Notes: generated by a model not told the origin, from the letters alone. Positions 11,364 through 23,504 are shown, counted from the first letter of the stretch. The stretch: 64,000 bases of DNA from Rahnella bonaserana (GCF_019049675.1 NZ_JAFMOW010000059.1:1-64000), one strand, 5' to 3'. Translations and numbers: made by a program.

Positions 11364-13742
11364 ATGACTCACCTGTATCAGGATGCTTCACAATCCGTCG
11401 CGACCCGCGTCGCCGATCTGCTCGCCCGCATGACCCCCGCCGAGAAGTATGCCCAGATGCACGCGTTCTGGTTGATCCTCGACAGCAACGGGAAGCATAA
11501 AGAACGCTCCGATCTGAGCGATGATTTTGCCGGACATAAACAGACCATGGCGCTGGAGGAGCAACTGGCGCTGGGCGCGGGACAAATCACCCGGCCACTG
11601 GGAACGCACGTGGTCAGCCCGGCAGAAGGGGTGCGCGCCCTGAACCGGCTGCAAAAAATGCTGGTAGAAGAAACGCGGCTGGGCATTCCGGCGATGTTCC
11701 ACGAAGAATGTCTGGTCGGCTTATTGTGCAAAGACGCCACACTGTTCCCCTCTTCCCTGAGCTATGCCTCGACGTGGGATCCACAACTGATGGAGCAAAT
11801 TGCGGGCGCTATCCGCGATGAAGCGCAAAGCATTGGTTGTCATCAGGGCCTGGCACCGGTGCTGGATGTATCCCGCGATGTCCGCTGGGGAAGAACTGAG
11901 GAAACTTTTGGCGAAGACCCGTATCTGGTCGGCGTAATGGCGACGGCTTACGTGCGCGGTTTGCAGGGCGAAAAACGTGACCTGCTGGCAACGCTGAAAC
12001 ATTATGTCGGGCATTCGTTCAGCGAAGGGGCGCGCAATCATGCGCCGGTGCATCTGGGTTTTCGCGAGCTGAATGACACTTTCCTGCTGCCGTTTGAGAT
12101 GGCCGTAAAGCTGGCGAATGCCGGTTCGGTGATGCCTGCCTATCACGACATCGACGGCCAGCCTTGCCACAGCGATCACTTCCTGCTGACCGAAGTATTG
12201 CGCGAACAGTGGGGATTCGATGGTCTGATTGTTGCCGATTACGGCGGTGTCAGCCTGCTGCATCAGCATCACGGTGTCAGCCACGATGATGCCGAATCCG
12301 CAGCCTTGTCATTCAATGCCGGGCTGGATATCGAATTGCCTAAAGGCGATTGCGCGCAGCATCTGGCTGATGCTGTTTCACGTGGTCTGATCGACATGGC
12401 AAAAATTGATGAGATTGTAGCGCGCGTGCTCACCGAAAAATTCCGTCTCGGGCTGTTTGAACAGCCTTACGCCCGTGATCCGCAGCCACAAATGCAACAA
12501 CCCGCCACGCGTGAACTGGCCTGGAAAGCCGCGGTCCGTTCTATAACCCTGCTGGAGAATAATGGCATCCTGCCGCTGAAACCTGAATCCGGGCAGAAAA
12601 TCGCAGTGATCGGCCCGACGGCAGACGATCCGCTGGCGTTGCTTAGCGGTTACAGCTTCCCGGTGCATCTGATCATCAGTGAAATGGAAGCGCAGACGGA
12701 ACAAGTCATCACGCCATTACAGGCCCTGCGCGTAGCCTGTGGCGAACAGAATGTCCGATATGCCAGGGGTTGTCATATTCTCGAAAAACGCACGGCAGGT
12801 GCGCCGGTATTCCCCGGCGATGCTGCAACGCCAATGCAAAGTTCACCGGTGTCAGACAGCACCGCGCTTATCCCGCAGGCCGTTAAACTGGCCGAGGAAA
12901 GTGACGTCGCACTGGTGTTTGTCGGCGATTTGGCCGGATTATTCCAGAGCGGCACCGTCGGCGAAGGCTCTGATACGGACAGCCTGCAATTGCCGGGCGT
13001 TCAGCAACAGTTGCTGGAAGAAATTATCGCGACCGGCAAACCCACCATTGTGGTGATGACCGGCGGTCGTCCGTATTCGCTTGGCGGACTGGAGGATAAA
13101 GTCGCCGGGTTCCTGATGGCATTTGCGCCCGGTCAGGAAGGCGGACGTGCCATCAGTGACATTATCTGCGGCAAACAGGCACCCTGCGGACGGCTGGTGG
13201 TTTCCGTGCCGAAAAGCGCCGGTGCAATGCCTTATTATTACAATCACAAACTGAAAAGTGGCGGCACACCGATTGCGTTCCACTTTGGAGCCAGATATCC
13301 GTTTGGCTACGGGCTTAGCGGCACCACGTTCCGTTATCACGACCTGCAACTGAATCAGCAACCGGTCGCCATCGAAAATGGCAGTATTGCCGTACAAATA
13401 AAAGTCACCAATACCGGAAATCAGGCTGGCAGCGAAGTGGTGCAGGTTTATGTGCGGGACTGCGTGGCATCTCTGGTACGCCCGGTGCAGGAACTCAAAG
13501 CCTTTGAGCGCATTGAGCTGGATGCAGGACAAACCGCAACGCTCAGCTTCAGCATTCCCACCGACATGCTGAATTTTACCAGTCATGCCGGTAAGCGCAT
13601 CGTCGAGCCGGGTTCTGTTGAAGTTCAGGTGGGATCTTCAAGCGCCGATATTCATGCAACGGGGAACGTGATTCTTGCGGGTGAAGTACACGAGTTGCCA
13701 CGCAACTGGCGAATGGTCAGCCATTGTGAAGTCAGCAGGTAA
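11364..13742 (+). CDS. Cytoplasmic glycoside hydrolase family 3 beta-glucosidase/beta-xylosidase
   Basis: The 792-residue protein has the GH3 N-terminal TIM-barrel domain (about 20-340) with KHYVGHSFSEG and the catalytic aspartate at about 292 in LIVADYGG, the alpha/beta sandwich domain (about 400-640), and a C-terminal fibronectin III-like domain (about 680-780, GSEVVQVYVRD). No signal peptide is present, so unlike BglX it should act inside the cell on unphosphorylated glycosides. The ATG at 11364 has a near-perfect AAGGAGATAT site and was preferred to an in-frame ATG at 11247. It is divergent from the bgl PTS operon and ends at a bidirectional terminator. Confidence 0.92.
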   Translation: MTHLYQDASQSVATRVADLLARMTPAEKYAQMHAFWLILDSNGKHKERSDLSDDFAGHKQTMALEEQLALGAGQITRPLGTHVVSPAEGVRALNRLQKMLVEETRLGIPAMFHEECLVGLLCKDATLFPSSLSYASTWDPQLMEQIAGAIRDEAQSIGCHQGLAPVLDVSRDVRWGRTEETFGEDPYLVGVMATAYVRGLQGEKRDLLATLKHYVGHSFSEGARNHAPVHLGFRELNDTFLLPFEMAVKLANAGSVMPAYHDIDGQPCHSDHFLLTEVLREQWGFDGLIVADYGGVSLLHQHHGVSHDDAESAALSFNAGLDIELPKGDCAQHLADAVSRGLIDMAKIDEIVARVLTEKFRLGLFEQPYARDPQPQMQQPATRELAWKAAVRSITLLENNGILPLKPESGQKIAVIGPTADDPLALLSGYSFPVHLIISEMEAQTEQVITPLQALRVACGEQNVRYARGCHILEKRTAGAPVFPGDAATPMQSSPVSDSTALIPQAVKLAEESDVALVFVGDLAGLFQSGTVGEGSDTDSLQLPGVQQQLLEEIIATGKPTIVVMTGGRPYSLGGLEDKVAGFLMAFAPGQEGGRAISDIICGKQAPCGRLVVSVPKSAGAMPYYYNHKLKSGGTPIAFHFGARYPFGYGLSGTTFRYHDLQLNQQPVAIENGSIAVQIKVTNTGNQAGSEVVQVYVRDCVASLVRPVQELKAFERIELDAGQTATLSFSIPTDMLNFTSHAGKRIVEPGSVEVQVGSSSADIHATGNVILAGEVHELPRNWRMVSHCEVSR

Positions 13743-13760
13743 TCACCGATAACGGAAAGC

Positions 13761-13789
13761 AAAACGGACGCTCAGGGCGTCCGTTTTTA
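13761..13789. terminator. Bidirectional terminator between GH3 gene and ruvB
   Basis: AAAACGGACGC and GCGTCCGTTTTT form a 9-bp stem with A and T tracts on both sides, between two convergent genes. Confidence 0.85.
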
Positions 13790-13804
13790 TACGCGCTACA
13801 TCGT

Positions 13805-14812
13805 TTACTCTGATTCTCTGGTGATCCCGAAGTGCTTATACGCATGATTGGTCGCCATACGCCCGCGCGGTGTGCGCTGAATAAAGCCCTGCTGGATCAG
13901 GAACGGTTCGATGACGTCTTCAATGGTCTCACGCTCTTCACCAATCGCCGCGGCTAAGTTATCCAGCCCGACCGGCCCGCCGGTGAACTTATCGATGATC
14001 GCCAGCAACAGTTTACGGTCCATGTAATCGAAACCTTCGGCATCAACATCCAGCATATCCAGCGCGCCGTTCGCCACATCACCGTTAATAGTGCCGTCGC
14101 CTTTGACTTCCGCGAAGTCACGCACACGGCGCAACAGGCGGTTGGCGATACGCGGCGTACCGCGTGAGCGGCGGGCGATCTGATGCGCGCCCTCTTCCGA
14201 CAATTCCAGCCCGAGGCAGGACGCACTGCGCCCGACGATGTGCTGCAAATCTGCCACCTGATAAAATTCCAGACGTTGCACAATACCAAAGCGGTCACGC
14301 AACGGTGACGTCAGGGAACCGGCGCGGGTGGTGGCACCAATCAGGGTAAACGGCGGTAAATCGAGTTTGATGGAACGCGCCGCCGGGCCTTCGCCAATCA
14401 TGATATCCAGCTGGTAGTCTTCCATTGCCGGATACAAAATTTCTTCAACAACCGGCGACAGACGGTGGATCTCATCGATGAACAGCACGTCGTGCGGCTC
14501 AAGATTGGTCAGCATCGCGGCCAGATCACCGGCTTTTTCCAGCACCGGTCCCGACGTGGTACGCAGATTCACGCCCATTTCGTTGGCCACAATGTTGGCC
14601 AGCGTGGTTTTACCCAGCCCCGGAGGGCCGAAAATCAACAGGTGATCGAGCGCATCTTTGCGTTGCTTAGCCGCCTGAATAAAGATTTCCATTTGCGAAC
14701 GCACATGCGGCTGCCCGACGTATTCGCTGAGCAACTTCGGGCGGATCGCACGGTCAATGACTTCTTCTTCACTGAAAACTTCGGAAGATATCAGGCGGTC
14801 AGCTTCAATCAT
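13805..14812 (-). CDS. ruvB: Holliday junction branch-migration ATPase RuvB
   Basis: The 335-residue AAA+ motor drives branch migration of Holliday junctions with RuvA. Walker [10 protein letters not shown] spans 62-70, Walker B is FIDEIH with Asp113/Glu114, and the sensor/arginine-finger region GATTRAG covers 159-165. The C-terminal winged helix ([12 protein letters not shown]) contacts DNA. It follows ruvA by 8 nt and shares its LexA-type control. Confidence 0.98.
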   Translation of the reverse strand: MIEADRLISSEVFSEEEVIDRAIRPKLLSEYVGQPHVRSQMEIFIQAAKQRKDALDHLLIFGPPGLGKTTLANIVANEMGVNLRTTSGPVLEKAGDLAAMLTNLEPHDVLFIDEIHRLSPVVEEILYPAMEDYQLDIMIGEGPAARSIKLDLPPFTLIGATTRAGSLTSPLRDRFGIVQRLEFYQVADLQHIVGRSASCLGLELSEEGAHQIARRSRGTPRIANRLLRRVRDFAEVKGDGTINGDVANGALDMLDVDAEGFDYMDRKLLLAIIDKFTGGPVGLDNLAAAIGEERETIEDVIEPFLIQQGFIQRTPRGRMATNHAYKHFGITRESE

Positions 14813-14820
14813 CGTTTACC

Positions 14821-15441
14821 TCACAGCGCCGCGCGCAGCGCTTCTCTAATCAACGTTTCAGATTCTGCACCCGGCTTCGCCACTTTGCTGATCATGCGGC
14901 TGGCTTCAGGTGGTTTGTATCCGAGGGATATCAGGGCTGCAACGGCTTCGCCTTCGGCGTCAGATTCTTTTGCTTTCGACGCCGATGCAGGTAGCGTGAT
15001 ATCAGTATGATTGTTAAATAGATCACCGTTTAATCCTTTAAACCGGTCTTTCATTTCAACGACCAGGCGTTCTGCGGTTTTCTTACCGACGCCAGGTAAC
15101 TTGATTAATGCGGTGATTTCTTCCTTTTCCACCGCACTGACAAACTGCTGTGCCGACATGCCTGACAGGATCGCCAGCGCCAGCTTCGGCCCCACACCGT
15201 TCACCTTGATCAGTTCACGAAACAGCGCGCGCTCTTGCTTATCGTTAAATCCGTAGAGCAACTGGGCATCTTCACGGACGATAAATTGCGTGAAGATGAT
15301 AGCTTCCTGACCCAGCTCCGGCAATTCGTAAAAACAGGTCATCGGCATATGCACTTCATAGCCCACGCCGTTAGTTTCAAGCAGCACCAAAGGGGGCTGT
15401 TTTTCCAGAATAATGCCTCGTAGTCTGCCTATCACGTTCAT
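14821..15441 (-). CDS. ruvA: Holliday junction DNA-binding subunit RuvA
   Basis: The 206-residue protein forms the tetramer that holds the four-way junction and loads RuvB. It starts with the OB-fold [14 protein letters not shown] and has tandem helix-hairpin-helix motifs ([16 protein letters not shown] at about 71-86 and [15 protein letters not shown] at about 112-126), then a flexible linker and the RuvB-binding domain III ([19 protein letters not shown]). A LexA-like box lies 47 nt upstream. Confidence 0.98.
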   Translation of the reverse strand: MNVIGRLRGIILEKQPPLVLLETNGVGYEVHMPMTCFYELPELGQEAIIFTQFIVREDAQLLYGFNDKQERALFRELIKVNGVGPKLALAILSGMSAQQFVSAVEKEEITALIKLPGVGKKTAERLVVEMKDRFKGLNGDLFNNHTDITLPASASKAKESDAEGEAVAALISLGYKPPEASRMISKVAKPGAESETLIREALRAAL

Positions 15442-15480
15442 TTTCCTTATCAGGTCAAAAGCAGCGATGTTTATATCATA

Positions 15481-15506
15481 AAAAAGGCTGGATGAATATC
15501 CAGCCT
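15481..15506 (-). terminator. Terminator of ruvC
   Basis: On the minus strand AGGCTGGAT-ATTC-ATCCAGCCT forms a perfect 9-bp stem followed by TTTTT, just after the ruvC stop codon. The same bases contain the LexA-like box of ruvAB. Confidence 0.8.
15488..15503 (-). promoter_or_regulatory. LexA (SOS) box of ruvAB, embedded in the ruvC terminator
   Basis: CTGGATATTCATCCAG fits CTG-N10-CAG and closely resembles the known E. coli ruvAB SOS box (CTGGATATCTATCCAG, from memory). A -10-like TATGAT/TATAAA lies just downstream, so bound LexA would cover the promoter. Confidence 0.75.
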
Positions 15507-15522
15507 AATGGACTTGCGGCGT

Positions 15523-16044
15523 CTATCGCATACGTCCACGTGCCATCTGTAATTTGTCCGAGCTGAGACGAATAGCGTTCTGGCTCATGTGACAATGCGT
15601 AATGGCAATCGCCAGCGCATCGGCGGCATCCGCCTGAGGATTGGCCGGTAATTTCAGAATTGACCGCACCATATGCTGAACCTGCGCTTTTTCAGCCGCT
15701 CCGGTACCGACGACGGTCTGTTTCACCTGCCTCGCCGCGTATTCAAACACCGGCAAATCCTGATTCACCGCCGCAACAATCGCCGCGCCACGTGCCTGTC
15801 CGAGCTTTAAAGCCGAGTCGGCATTCTTCGCCATAAACACCGATTCGATAGCAAAAAAATCGGGCTGAAACTGGGTAATGATTTCCGACACACCGGCGTA
15901 AATCAGTTTCAGACGTCCCGGCATATCGTCCACCACAGTGCGGATACAACCGCTGCCGAGATAGCTGAGCTGACGCCCTGTCTGGCGGATAATGCCATAG
16001 CCGGTAATACGCGAACCGGGGTCGATCCCCAGAATAATAGCCAT
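15523..16044 (-). CDS. ruvC: Holliday junction resolvase RuvC
   Basis: The 173-residue endonuclease cleaves Holliday junctions symmetrically as a dimer. The four acidic metal ligands are visible: Asp8 (ILGIDPGSR), Glu67 (AIESVF), Asp139 and Asp142 ([11 protein letters not shown]). It lies downstream of yebC, as in E. coli, and is separated from ruvAB by a terminator. Confidence 0.98.
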   Translation of the reverse strand: MAIILGIDPGSRITGYGIIRQTGRQLSYLGSGCIRTVVDDMPGRLKLIYAGVSEIITQFQPDFFAIESVFMAKNADSALKLGQARGAAIVAAVNQDLPVFEYAARQVKQTVVGTGAAEKAQVQHMVRSILKLPANPQADAADALAIAITHCHMSQNAIRLSSDKLQMARGRMR

Positions 16045-16125
16045 AGCCAGTCAACGCCTTGTGTTGTCGTTTTTTTTAAGAAAGTTGGGGAGAGTATAAA
16101 CTGCCGGGGCACAACAGGATAGCCA

Positions 16126-16144
16126 GCCGGTGGCAACCACCGGC
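16126..16144. repeat. Hairpin between yebC and ruvC
   Basis: GCCGGTGG-CAA-CCACCGGC is a perfect 8-bp GC-rich stem 10 nt after the yebC stop codon. No T run follows on the minus strand, so it looks like an mRNA-stabilising or attenuating stem. Confidence 0.45.
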
Positions 16145-16154
16145 GGCACTGAGA

Positions 16155-16898
16155 TTACAGAGTTTCTGCGATCTCGTCGGAGATTTCACCGTTGTGGTAA
16201 ACCTCCTGCACATCGTCACAATCTTCCAGCATGTCGATCAGGCGCAACAGTTTAGGTGCAGTATCTGCATCCATGTCGGCTTTGGTCGATGGGATCATGG
16301 TGACTTCTGCGGAATCGGCTTTGTAACCGGCCGCTTCCAGCGCATCTTTCACTTCGCCCAGATTTTCCCAGGCAGTGAAAACATCGATAGCGCCGTCATC
16401 GTAAGAAATGATGTCTTCCGCACCCGCTTCCAGTGCGGCTTCCATCAGTACGTCTTCATCCAGGCCTGGTGCGAAAGTGATCACGCCTTTTTTGGAGAAC
16501 AGGTAAGCCACGGAACCGTCAGTTCCCAGGTTGCCACCGGTTTTGGTGAAGGCATGACGCACTTCTGCCACGGTACGGTTGCGGTTATCACTCAGACATT
16601 CAACCATGATGGCTGAGCCACCCGGGCCGTAACCTTCATAAATGATGGTTTCCATGTTGGTGTCTTCGTCACCGCCCACGCCACGTGCGATAGCACGGTT
16701 GAGGGTATCGCGGGTCATGTTATTCGACAGCGCTTTATCAATGGCCGCGCGCAGACGTGGGTTAGAACCCGCATCGCCGCCACCCAAACGCGCCGCTGTC
16801 ACCAGCTCACGAATGATTTTTGTGAAAATTTTGCCGCGTTTAGAATCTTGCGCCGCTTTGCGGTGCTTAGTGTTGGCCCACTTACTGTGACCTGCCAT
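16155..16898 (-). CDS. yebC: YebC/PmpR-family protein (TACO1 family)
   Basis: The 247-residue protein is nearly identical to E. coli YebC, from [14 protein letters not shown] to the acidic C-terminus ([15 protein letters not shown]). Family members have been described as transcriptional regulators and, more recently, as factors that help ribosomes pass proline stretches; the role here is inferred from family. The ATG at 16898 is the family start; an ATG four codons upstream is less likely. It sits between nudB and ruvC in the usual order. Confidence 0.96.
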   Translation of the reverse strand: MAGHSKWANTKHRKAAQDSKRGKIFTKIIRELVTAARLGGGDAGSNPRLRAAIDKALSNNMTRDTLNRAIARGVGGDEDTNMETIIYEGYGPGGSAIMVECLSDNRNRTVAEVRHAFTKTGGNLGTDGSVAYLFSKKGVITFAPGLDEDVLMEAALEAGAEDIISYDDGAIDVFTAWENLGEVKDALEAAGYKADSAEVTMIPSTKADMDADTAPKLLRLIDMLEDCDDVQEVYHNGEISDEIAETL

Positions 16899-16923
16899 AA
16901 ATATCTCCAAAAAGTCTTAAGTC

Positions 16924-17370
16924 TTAACAGACCGAATAGTTTACAAATTCTTCAATCGCCTGCTGGTTGCTCGGAGACACCGTCAGCGCAGCCGCTGCGG
17001 ATTTATCGAGCCACCGGTACGCATGATGTTCAGTCAGAACCACATCACGCTCGTCGGGTAACGCCAGACAGAACCAATGTTCTTTGTTACGGGTCACGCC
17101 GGGAGCATAGCGATGGCGCAAATGCGCAAATATTTCAAAGTCCTCGCAGCGCTGGCAGTCCTGCAGAGTCAGATTTTCACCTGCAATGTCGATACCGACC
17201 TCTTCCATGACTTCACGCTGCGTGGTTTGATCCGGGGATTCCCCGCCTTCCAGACTGCCGGTCACCGACTGCCAGAAATTCGGGTCATCCTTTCGTTGGA
17301 GCATCAGCACCCTGCCGGTGTTTCTGGCGTAGATGACGCACAGTATCGACTCAGGACGCTTATAGCTCAT
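16924..17370 (-). CDS. nudB: Dihydroneopterin triphosphate diphosphatase NudB
   Basis: The 148-residue Nudix hydrolase removes pyrophosphate from dihydroneopterin triphosphate, the second step of folate synthesis. The Nudix box runs from GSLEGGE to REVMEEVGI (about residues 38-60). Its ATG overlaps the aspS stop codon (ATTA arrangement), which indicates translational coupling with aspS. Confidence 0.95.
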   Translation of the reverse strand: MSYKRPESILCVIYARNTGRVLMLQRKDDPNFWQSVTGSLEGGESPDQTTQREVMEEVGIDIAGENLTLQDCQRCEDFEIFAHLRHRYAPGVTRNKEHWFCLALPDERDVVLTEHHAYRWLDKSAAAALTVSPSNQQAIEEFVNYSVC

Positions 17371-19166
17371 TAGTTATTCTCTGTATTTGTGTCTGGCGTC
17401 ACTTCTTTTTTCGCCACCACCGCAATGCCCAGTTCCAGCAGTGAAGCCGGGTTGGCAAAGCTTGGCGCTTCGGTCATCAGACACGCAGCCGCGGTAGTTT
17501 TCGGGAACGCGATCACGTCACGGATGTTGTCCGTACCGGTCAGCAACATCACCAGGCGATCCAGACCAAATGCCAGACCGGCATGCGGAGGCGTACCGTA
17601 TTTAAGAGCGTCGAGCAGGAAGCCGAATTTCTCACGCTGTTCGTGCTCATTAATACCCAAAATGCTGAACACGGTCTGCTGCATTTCGCTGCGGTGAATA
17701 CGCACAGAACCGCCGCCCACTTCGTAGCCGTTGATTACCATGTCGTAGGCATTAGCGATAGCGGAAACAGGGTTAGCCGCCAGTTCTTCTGCCGTCATGT
17801 CTTTTGGCGCAGTAAACGGATGGTGCATGGCGCTCAGGCCGCCTTCGTCGGTGTCTTCAAACATCGGGAAGTCGATAACCCACAGCGGAGCCCACATGTC
17901 TTCCCTGGTGATTTTCAGATCACGGCCCACTTTCAAACGCAGTGCGCCAATCGCATCAGTCACAATCTTCGAGCTGGCTGCGCCGAAGAAGATCATGTCG
18001 CCATCTTGCGCGCCGGTACGTTCGATCAGGGCTGAAAGCAGTTCTTCATTAAGGAATTTCGCAACCGGGCTCTGGATACCTTCCAGACCTTTCGCCACTT
18101 CGTTCACTTTGATGTATGCCAGACCTTTCGCGCCGTAAATTTCGATGAATTTTGCGTATTCGTCGATTTGCTTGCGGCTCAGGGAAGCACCGCCCGGAAC
18201 ACGCAGCGCCGCCACGCGGCCTTTCGGATCGTTGGCCGGATCAGCAAACACTTTGAACTCAATGTTTTTCATCAGATCAGCAACGTCGACCATTTCCATC
18301 GGGTTACGCAGGTCTGGTTTATCAGAGCCGAAACGACGCATCGCTTCTGCAAAGGTCATGATCGGGAAGTCGCCCAGATCCACGCCTTTCACTTCCTGCC
18401 ACAGTTCGCGGGCCAGTTTTTCCATCACTTCACGCACTTGTTCAGCGCTCATGAAGGAGGTTTCCACGTCGATCTGAGTGAATTCTGGCTGACGATCAGC
18501 ACGTAAATCTTCGTCACGGAAGCATTTTACAATCTGATAATAGCGGTCGAAGCCGGACATCATCAGCAGCTGTTTGAACAACTGAGGAGACTGCGGCAAG
18601 GCATAGAACTTGCCTTTATGCACACGGCTCGGCACCAGATAGTCACGCGCACCTTCAGGCGTGGCTTTGGTCAGCATCGGGGTTTCAATGTCGAGGAAGT
18701 CATGGCTGTCCATGAAACGGCGGACAAAGCTGGTGATTTTTGCACGCGCTTTCAGGCGGTTAGCCATTTCGGGACGACGCAAATCCAGATAACGGTATTT
18801 CAGACGCGCTTCTTCAGTGTTGACGTGGTTGGAGTCCAGCGGCAGCGATTCAGAACGGTTGATGATGTTCAGATGGCTGGCGAACACTTCCACTTCACCG
18901 GTCGCCATGTCTTTGTTGAACTGGCTTTCAGGGCGCGCGCGCACAGTACCGGTCAGCTGAATACAGAACTCGTTACGCAGTTCAGACGCCAGCTTGTAGG
19001 CTTCCGCCTGATCCGGGTCGAAGAAAACCTGAACGATGCCTTCGCGGTCACGCATATCGATGAAAATCAAACCACCCAAATCGCGGCGACGGTTAACCCA
19101 GCCACACAATGTTACTTCCTGGCCCACATTGGACGCATTCAGTTTTCCACAATATACAGTACGCAT
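17370..19166 (-). CDS. aspS: Aspartate--tRNA ligase
   Basis: The 598-residue class II synthetase charges tRNA-Asp. It begins with the OB-fold anticodon-binding domain ([35 protein letters not shown]), then the catalytic core with motif 2 ([18 protein letters not shown]) and motif 3 ([13 protein letters not shown]), with the bacterial GAD insertion between them. It is the first gene of the aspS-nudB-yebC-ruvC run. Confidence 0.98.
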   Translation of the reverse strand: MRTVYCGKLNASNVGQEVTLCGWVNRRRDLGGLIFIDMRDREGIVQVFFDPDQAEAYKLASELRNEFCIQLTGTVRARPESQFNKDMATGEVEVFASHLNIINRSESLPLDSNHVNTEEARLKYRYLDLRRPEMANRLKARAKITSFVRRFMDSHDFLDIETPMLTKATPEGARDYLVPSRVHKGKFYALPQSPQLFKQLLMMSGFDRYYQIVKCFRDEDLRADRQPEFTQIDVETSFMSAEQVREVMEKLARELWQEVKGVDLGDFPIMTFAEAMRRFGSDKPDLRNPMEMVDVADLMKNIEFKVFADPANDPKGRVAALRVPGGASLSRKQIDEYAKFIEIYGAKGLAYIKVNEVAKGLEGIQSPVAKFLNEELLSALIERTGAQDGDMIFFGAASSKIVTDAIGALRLKVGRDLKITREDMWAPLWVIDFPMFEDTDEGGLSAMHHPFTAPKDMTAEELAANPVSAIANAYDMVINGYEVGGGSVRIHRSEMQQTVFSILGINEHEQREKFGFLLDALKYGTPPHAGLAFGLDRLVMLLTGTDNIRDVIAFPKTTAAACLMTEAPSFANPASLLELGIAVVAKKEVTPDTNTENN

Positions 19167-19501
19167 AACGGTATCCTTTTGATCCCACTACCCGGCCTCA
19201 TGGCGCACAGGCACAGAAACGGTTATTGACTCTGGTCGCTCGCCGCAAAACTCAGCAGCGCTCGGAATGGGTTTTATTCAGGTCGAAAAAAGGCGGCTAT
19301 TATAAAGGAATTTCCGGCGAAGGATAAGTACGAACACGTCAACGCTGACGCGGAAATTCATTCGTGTTGCAAGCTACACATAATTTAACAAAATTATCTC
19401 ATTTCAACCTGCCCGTTAGAATAGACTCGCGCCATCCCCTTTGTACACGCAGTAAATTATTCCTTTCGCTCATTACCCCTATTGAAAACCGGGAGCTACA
19501 T
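19167..19501. other. Divergent intergenic region aspS / yecD
   Basis: This 335-bp region contains the promoters of two divergent genes and no credible ORF. The aspS -10 element is clear; the yecD promoter is not distinct. Confidence 0.6.
19299..19327 (-). promoter_or_regulatory. aspS promoter
   Basis: A perfect TATAAT (minus strand, 19304-19299) is followed by a GC-rich discriminator (AGCCGCC). With a 17-bp spacer the -35 would be TTATCC, a weak match. GC-rich discriminators are typical of growth-rate-controlled genes. Confidence 0.55.
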
Positions 19502-20077
19502 ATGAAACTTGACCCAAAAACTACCGCACTGGTGCTGATCGACTTACAGAAAGGGATTTTACCGTTCGCGGGTGGCCCGCACACCGCAGAGCAGGTGCTG
19601 GATAATGCCACTGAACTGGCAAACCGTTTCCGTAAACTGGGCGCACCGGTCGTCATGGTTCGCGTGGGCTGGTCAGATTCCTTTGACGAAGCGCTGAAAC
19701 AACCGGTTGATGTTCCTGCTGCTGCGCCTGAAGGCGGTTTACCGGCAAGCTGGTGGGAATTCCCTGAACAGCTGGGCGTCACCGACAGCGATCTGCTGGT
19801 TGTTAAACGTCAGTGGGGCGCGTTCTACGGTACCGATCTGGACCTGCAACTGCGTCGTCGTGGCATTAAAAGTATCGTGCTGGCCGGTATCTCCACTAAC
19901 ATCGGCGTGGAATCCACCGCGCGTAATGCCTGGGAACACGGCTATGAACTGGTGATTGCTGAAGATGCCTGCAGCGCGCACAACAATGACCATCATCAGT
20001 CCAGCGTGAAGTTTATCTTCCCGCGTATCAGCCGCGTACGTTCAACGGCCGAAGTGCTTGCCGCTCTGCCAGAGTAA
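19502..20077 (+). CDS. yecD: Isochorismatase-family cysteine hydrolase YecD
   Basis: The 191-residue protein has the isochorismatase-like fold. The catalytic triad candidates are Asp in [10 protein letters not shown] (about residue 15), Lys in VVKRQWGAF and the nucleophile position in [14 protein letters not shown]. Notably the usual Cys of the VxxCVxxT motif reads Ser-Thr-Asn (GISTNIGVE), as is also typical for the YecD group, so classical cysteine hydrolase activity is doubtful. The ATG at 19502 (GGGAG upstream) matches the family start. Position after aspS follows E. coli. Confidence 0.88.
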   Translation: MKLDPKTTALVLIDLQKGILPFAGGPHTAEQVLDNATELANRFRKLGAPVVMVRVGWSDSFDEALKQPVDVPAAAPEGGLPASWWEFPEQLGVTDSDLLVVKRQWGAFYGTDLDLQLRRRGIKSIVLAGISTNIGVESTARNAWEHGYELVIAEDACSAHNNDHHQSSVKFIFPRISRVRSTAEVLAALPE

Positions 20078-20100
20078 CGTTACCCTGATTTTCTTGCCTG

Positions 20101-20130
20101 AACGCCGCCCGCTGAGGCGGCGTTTTATTT
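20101..20130 (+). terminator. Terminator of yecD
   Basis: AACGCCGCC-CGCTGA-GGCGGCGTT is a 9-bp perfect stem followed by TTATTT, between yecD and yecE. Confidence 0.8.
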
Positions 20131-20164
20131 GGGAATTCCGGCTCAGAAAACAGGGAGCACTACT

Positions 20165-20983
20165 ATGTATATTGGTTTACCGCAATGGCACCACAGCGCC
20201 TGGGCAAAAATCGGTTTGCGTGATCTGGCCGATTACGCGCGGTATTTCAATTGCGTCGAAGGCAATACCACCTTTTACGCCCTGCCCAAACAGGAAGTGG
20301 TGATGCGCTGGCGCGACATGACGCCGGAATCCTTCCGTTTTTGTTTCAAATTTCCTTCTGATATCAGCCATAAAGCGGCCCTGGCGAATTGTCAGGATAA
20401 CGTCGATTTGTTTTACCGTACGCTCGAACCGCTCGGTGACCGCATTGGGCAGCTCTGGCTGCAACTTCCAGCCACGTTTGCGCCCGTACATCTCGACCGC
20501 CTGTGGCAATTTCTGGACGCCCTCCCCGCCGGTTTCGACTACGGCGTTGAAGTGCGCCATCCGGATTTCTTCAACAAAGGTGAGGAAGAGCGAGCGCTCA
20601 ATCAGGGCTTACATCAACGTGGAATAAACCGCGCCATTCTCGACAGCCGTCCGGTTCACAGTTCGAAATCCACCACTGAAGCGGTGCTCGAAGCCAAACG
20701 CAAAAAACCGATTCTGCCGCTACACGCGCTGGCGACATCATCGCGGCCCATTGTGCGCTTTATCGGTGGCGACAGTCTGGACGCTAACCGTCCGCTGTTC
20801 GGCCAGTGGATTAAAAAACTCGACGACTGGCAATCCCGGGGATTATCACCCTATCTGTTTATTCATACGCCTGACTGTACCGACGCCCCGCAGCAGGCGC
20901 GCAGCCTTTGGCAGGATTTGCACCGGCAAATGCCCTCTGTTCAGCCCGCACCGGACTGGCCGGAACAAGACACCTTGTTCTGA
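20165..20983 (+). CDS. yecE: DUF72-family protein YecE
   Basis: The 272-residue protein is a DUF72 TIM-barrel-like protein of unknown biochemical function, recognised from its N-terminus MYIGLPQWHHSAW and the segments YFNCVEGNTTFYALP and FRFCFKFPSDISH. The ATG at 20165 follows GGGAG. It is preceded by the yecD terminator and so is probably expressed from its own promoter. Confidence 0.9.
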   Translation: MYIGLPQWHHSAWAKIGLRDLADYARYFNCVEGNTTFYALPKQEVVMRWRDMTPESFRFCFKFPSDISHKAALANCQDNVDLFYRTLEPLGDRIGQLWLQLPATFAPVHLDRLWQFLDALPAGFDYGVEVRHPDFFNKGEEERALNQGLHQRGINRAILDSRPVHSSKSTTEAVLEAKRKKPILPLHALATSSRPIVRFIGGDSLDANRPLFGQWIKKLDDWQSRGLSPYLFIHTPDCTDAPQQARSLWQDLHRQMPSVQPAPDWPEQDTLF

Positions 20984-21091
20984 GAATATTCAGGATTTTC
21001 TGACGACAGCCTTACGGCAGCCCGTTATCATAGCGACGTAGCGGAAGGAATATGTTCCGCCAGAAAACAGGGATTAACCAAGGAAGTCATC

Positions 21092-21487
21092 ATGATTAGC
21101 GCGTTATATGTCGTGCTTGCTGCCATACTTTTGATCAAACTCTCTTTCGATGTTGTCCGCCTGCGGATGCAATACCGTATTGCCACCGGCGACGGCGGTT
21201 CCTACGAATTACAAACGGCCATCCGCGTACACGGCAACGCCGTAGAATATCTGCCGATTGGCTGTTTACTGCTGCTGTTTATGGAAATGAACGGTTCGCC
21301 CATCTGGACAATTCATGCAAGCGGTTTGCTGCTGATCCTGGGCCGGTTATTCCATTATTACGGGCTGAAAAACCGCGAATTTGCCTGGCGCCGTAACGGC
21401 ATGGCCGCAACGTATATTTCGCTGGTACTGATGGTTGTGGTGAATATTATCTATCTGCCATGGTCACAATTTCTTAATTTCGACTGA
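21092..21487 (+). CDS. yecN: MAPEG-family inner membrane protein YecN
   Basis: The 131-residue protein has four hydrophobic segments and the MAPEG signature around RVHGNAVEYLPIGCLLLLFMEMNG, where Asn and Glu face the active site in glutathione-dependent members. E. coli YecN is in the same position. Substrate is unknown. Confidence 0.9.
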   Translation: MISALYVVLAAILLIKLSFDVVRLRMQYRIATGDGGSYELQTAIRVHGNAVEYLPIGCLLLLFMEMNGSPIWTIHASGLLLILGRLFHYYGLKNREFAWRRNGMAATYISLVLMVVVNIIYLPWSQFLNFD

Positions 21488-21540
21488 TCTCCCCCGCTTT
21501 ACCCGGCTGTTTTGACGCAGTTTTGAAATAACTGCCGAGC

Positions 21541-21560
21541 GCGCAGGTATCTGCCTGCGC
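21541..21560. repeat. Hairpin between yecN and cmoA
   Basis: GCGCAGG-TATCTG-CCTGCGC forms a 7-bp GC-rich stem without a T run. It may stop part of the yecN transcript or stabilise its end. Confidence 0.4.
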
Positions 21561-21614
21561 CAGTATCTGCTAAAATCTGCCCTCAACTTTTTACCCACAC
21601 TCTTTTTGGCCTGA

Positions 21615-23335
<1,721 letters not shown>

Positions 23336-23346
23336 CTCCCTCGTTC

Positions 23347-23374
23347 TCCGCCAGACACTCTCAGGTCTGGCGGA
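23347..23374 (+). terminator. Hairpin after cmoB
   Basis: TCCGCCAGAC-ACTCTCAG-GTCTGGCGGA is a perfect 10-bp stem 12 nt after the cmoB stop codon. No T run follows, so it may protect the 3' end or need Rho. Confidence 0.5.
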
Positions 23375-23504
23375 AGCCATTGCTCACACTTTATCCCCAC
23401 TTTCAGCCACCTGGCTCTGTACATCACGCCGTAAAAAGGTCTAACCTTTATTGAGCTATCTGTTTGTTCTGACAGAGATCGTCGTTAACGTATTGGGAGG
23501 AAGT

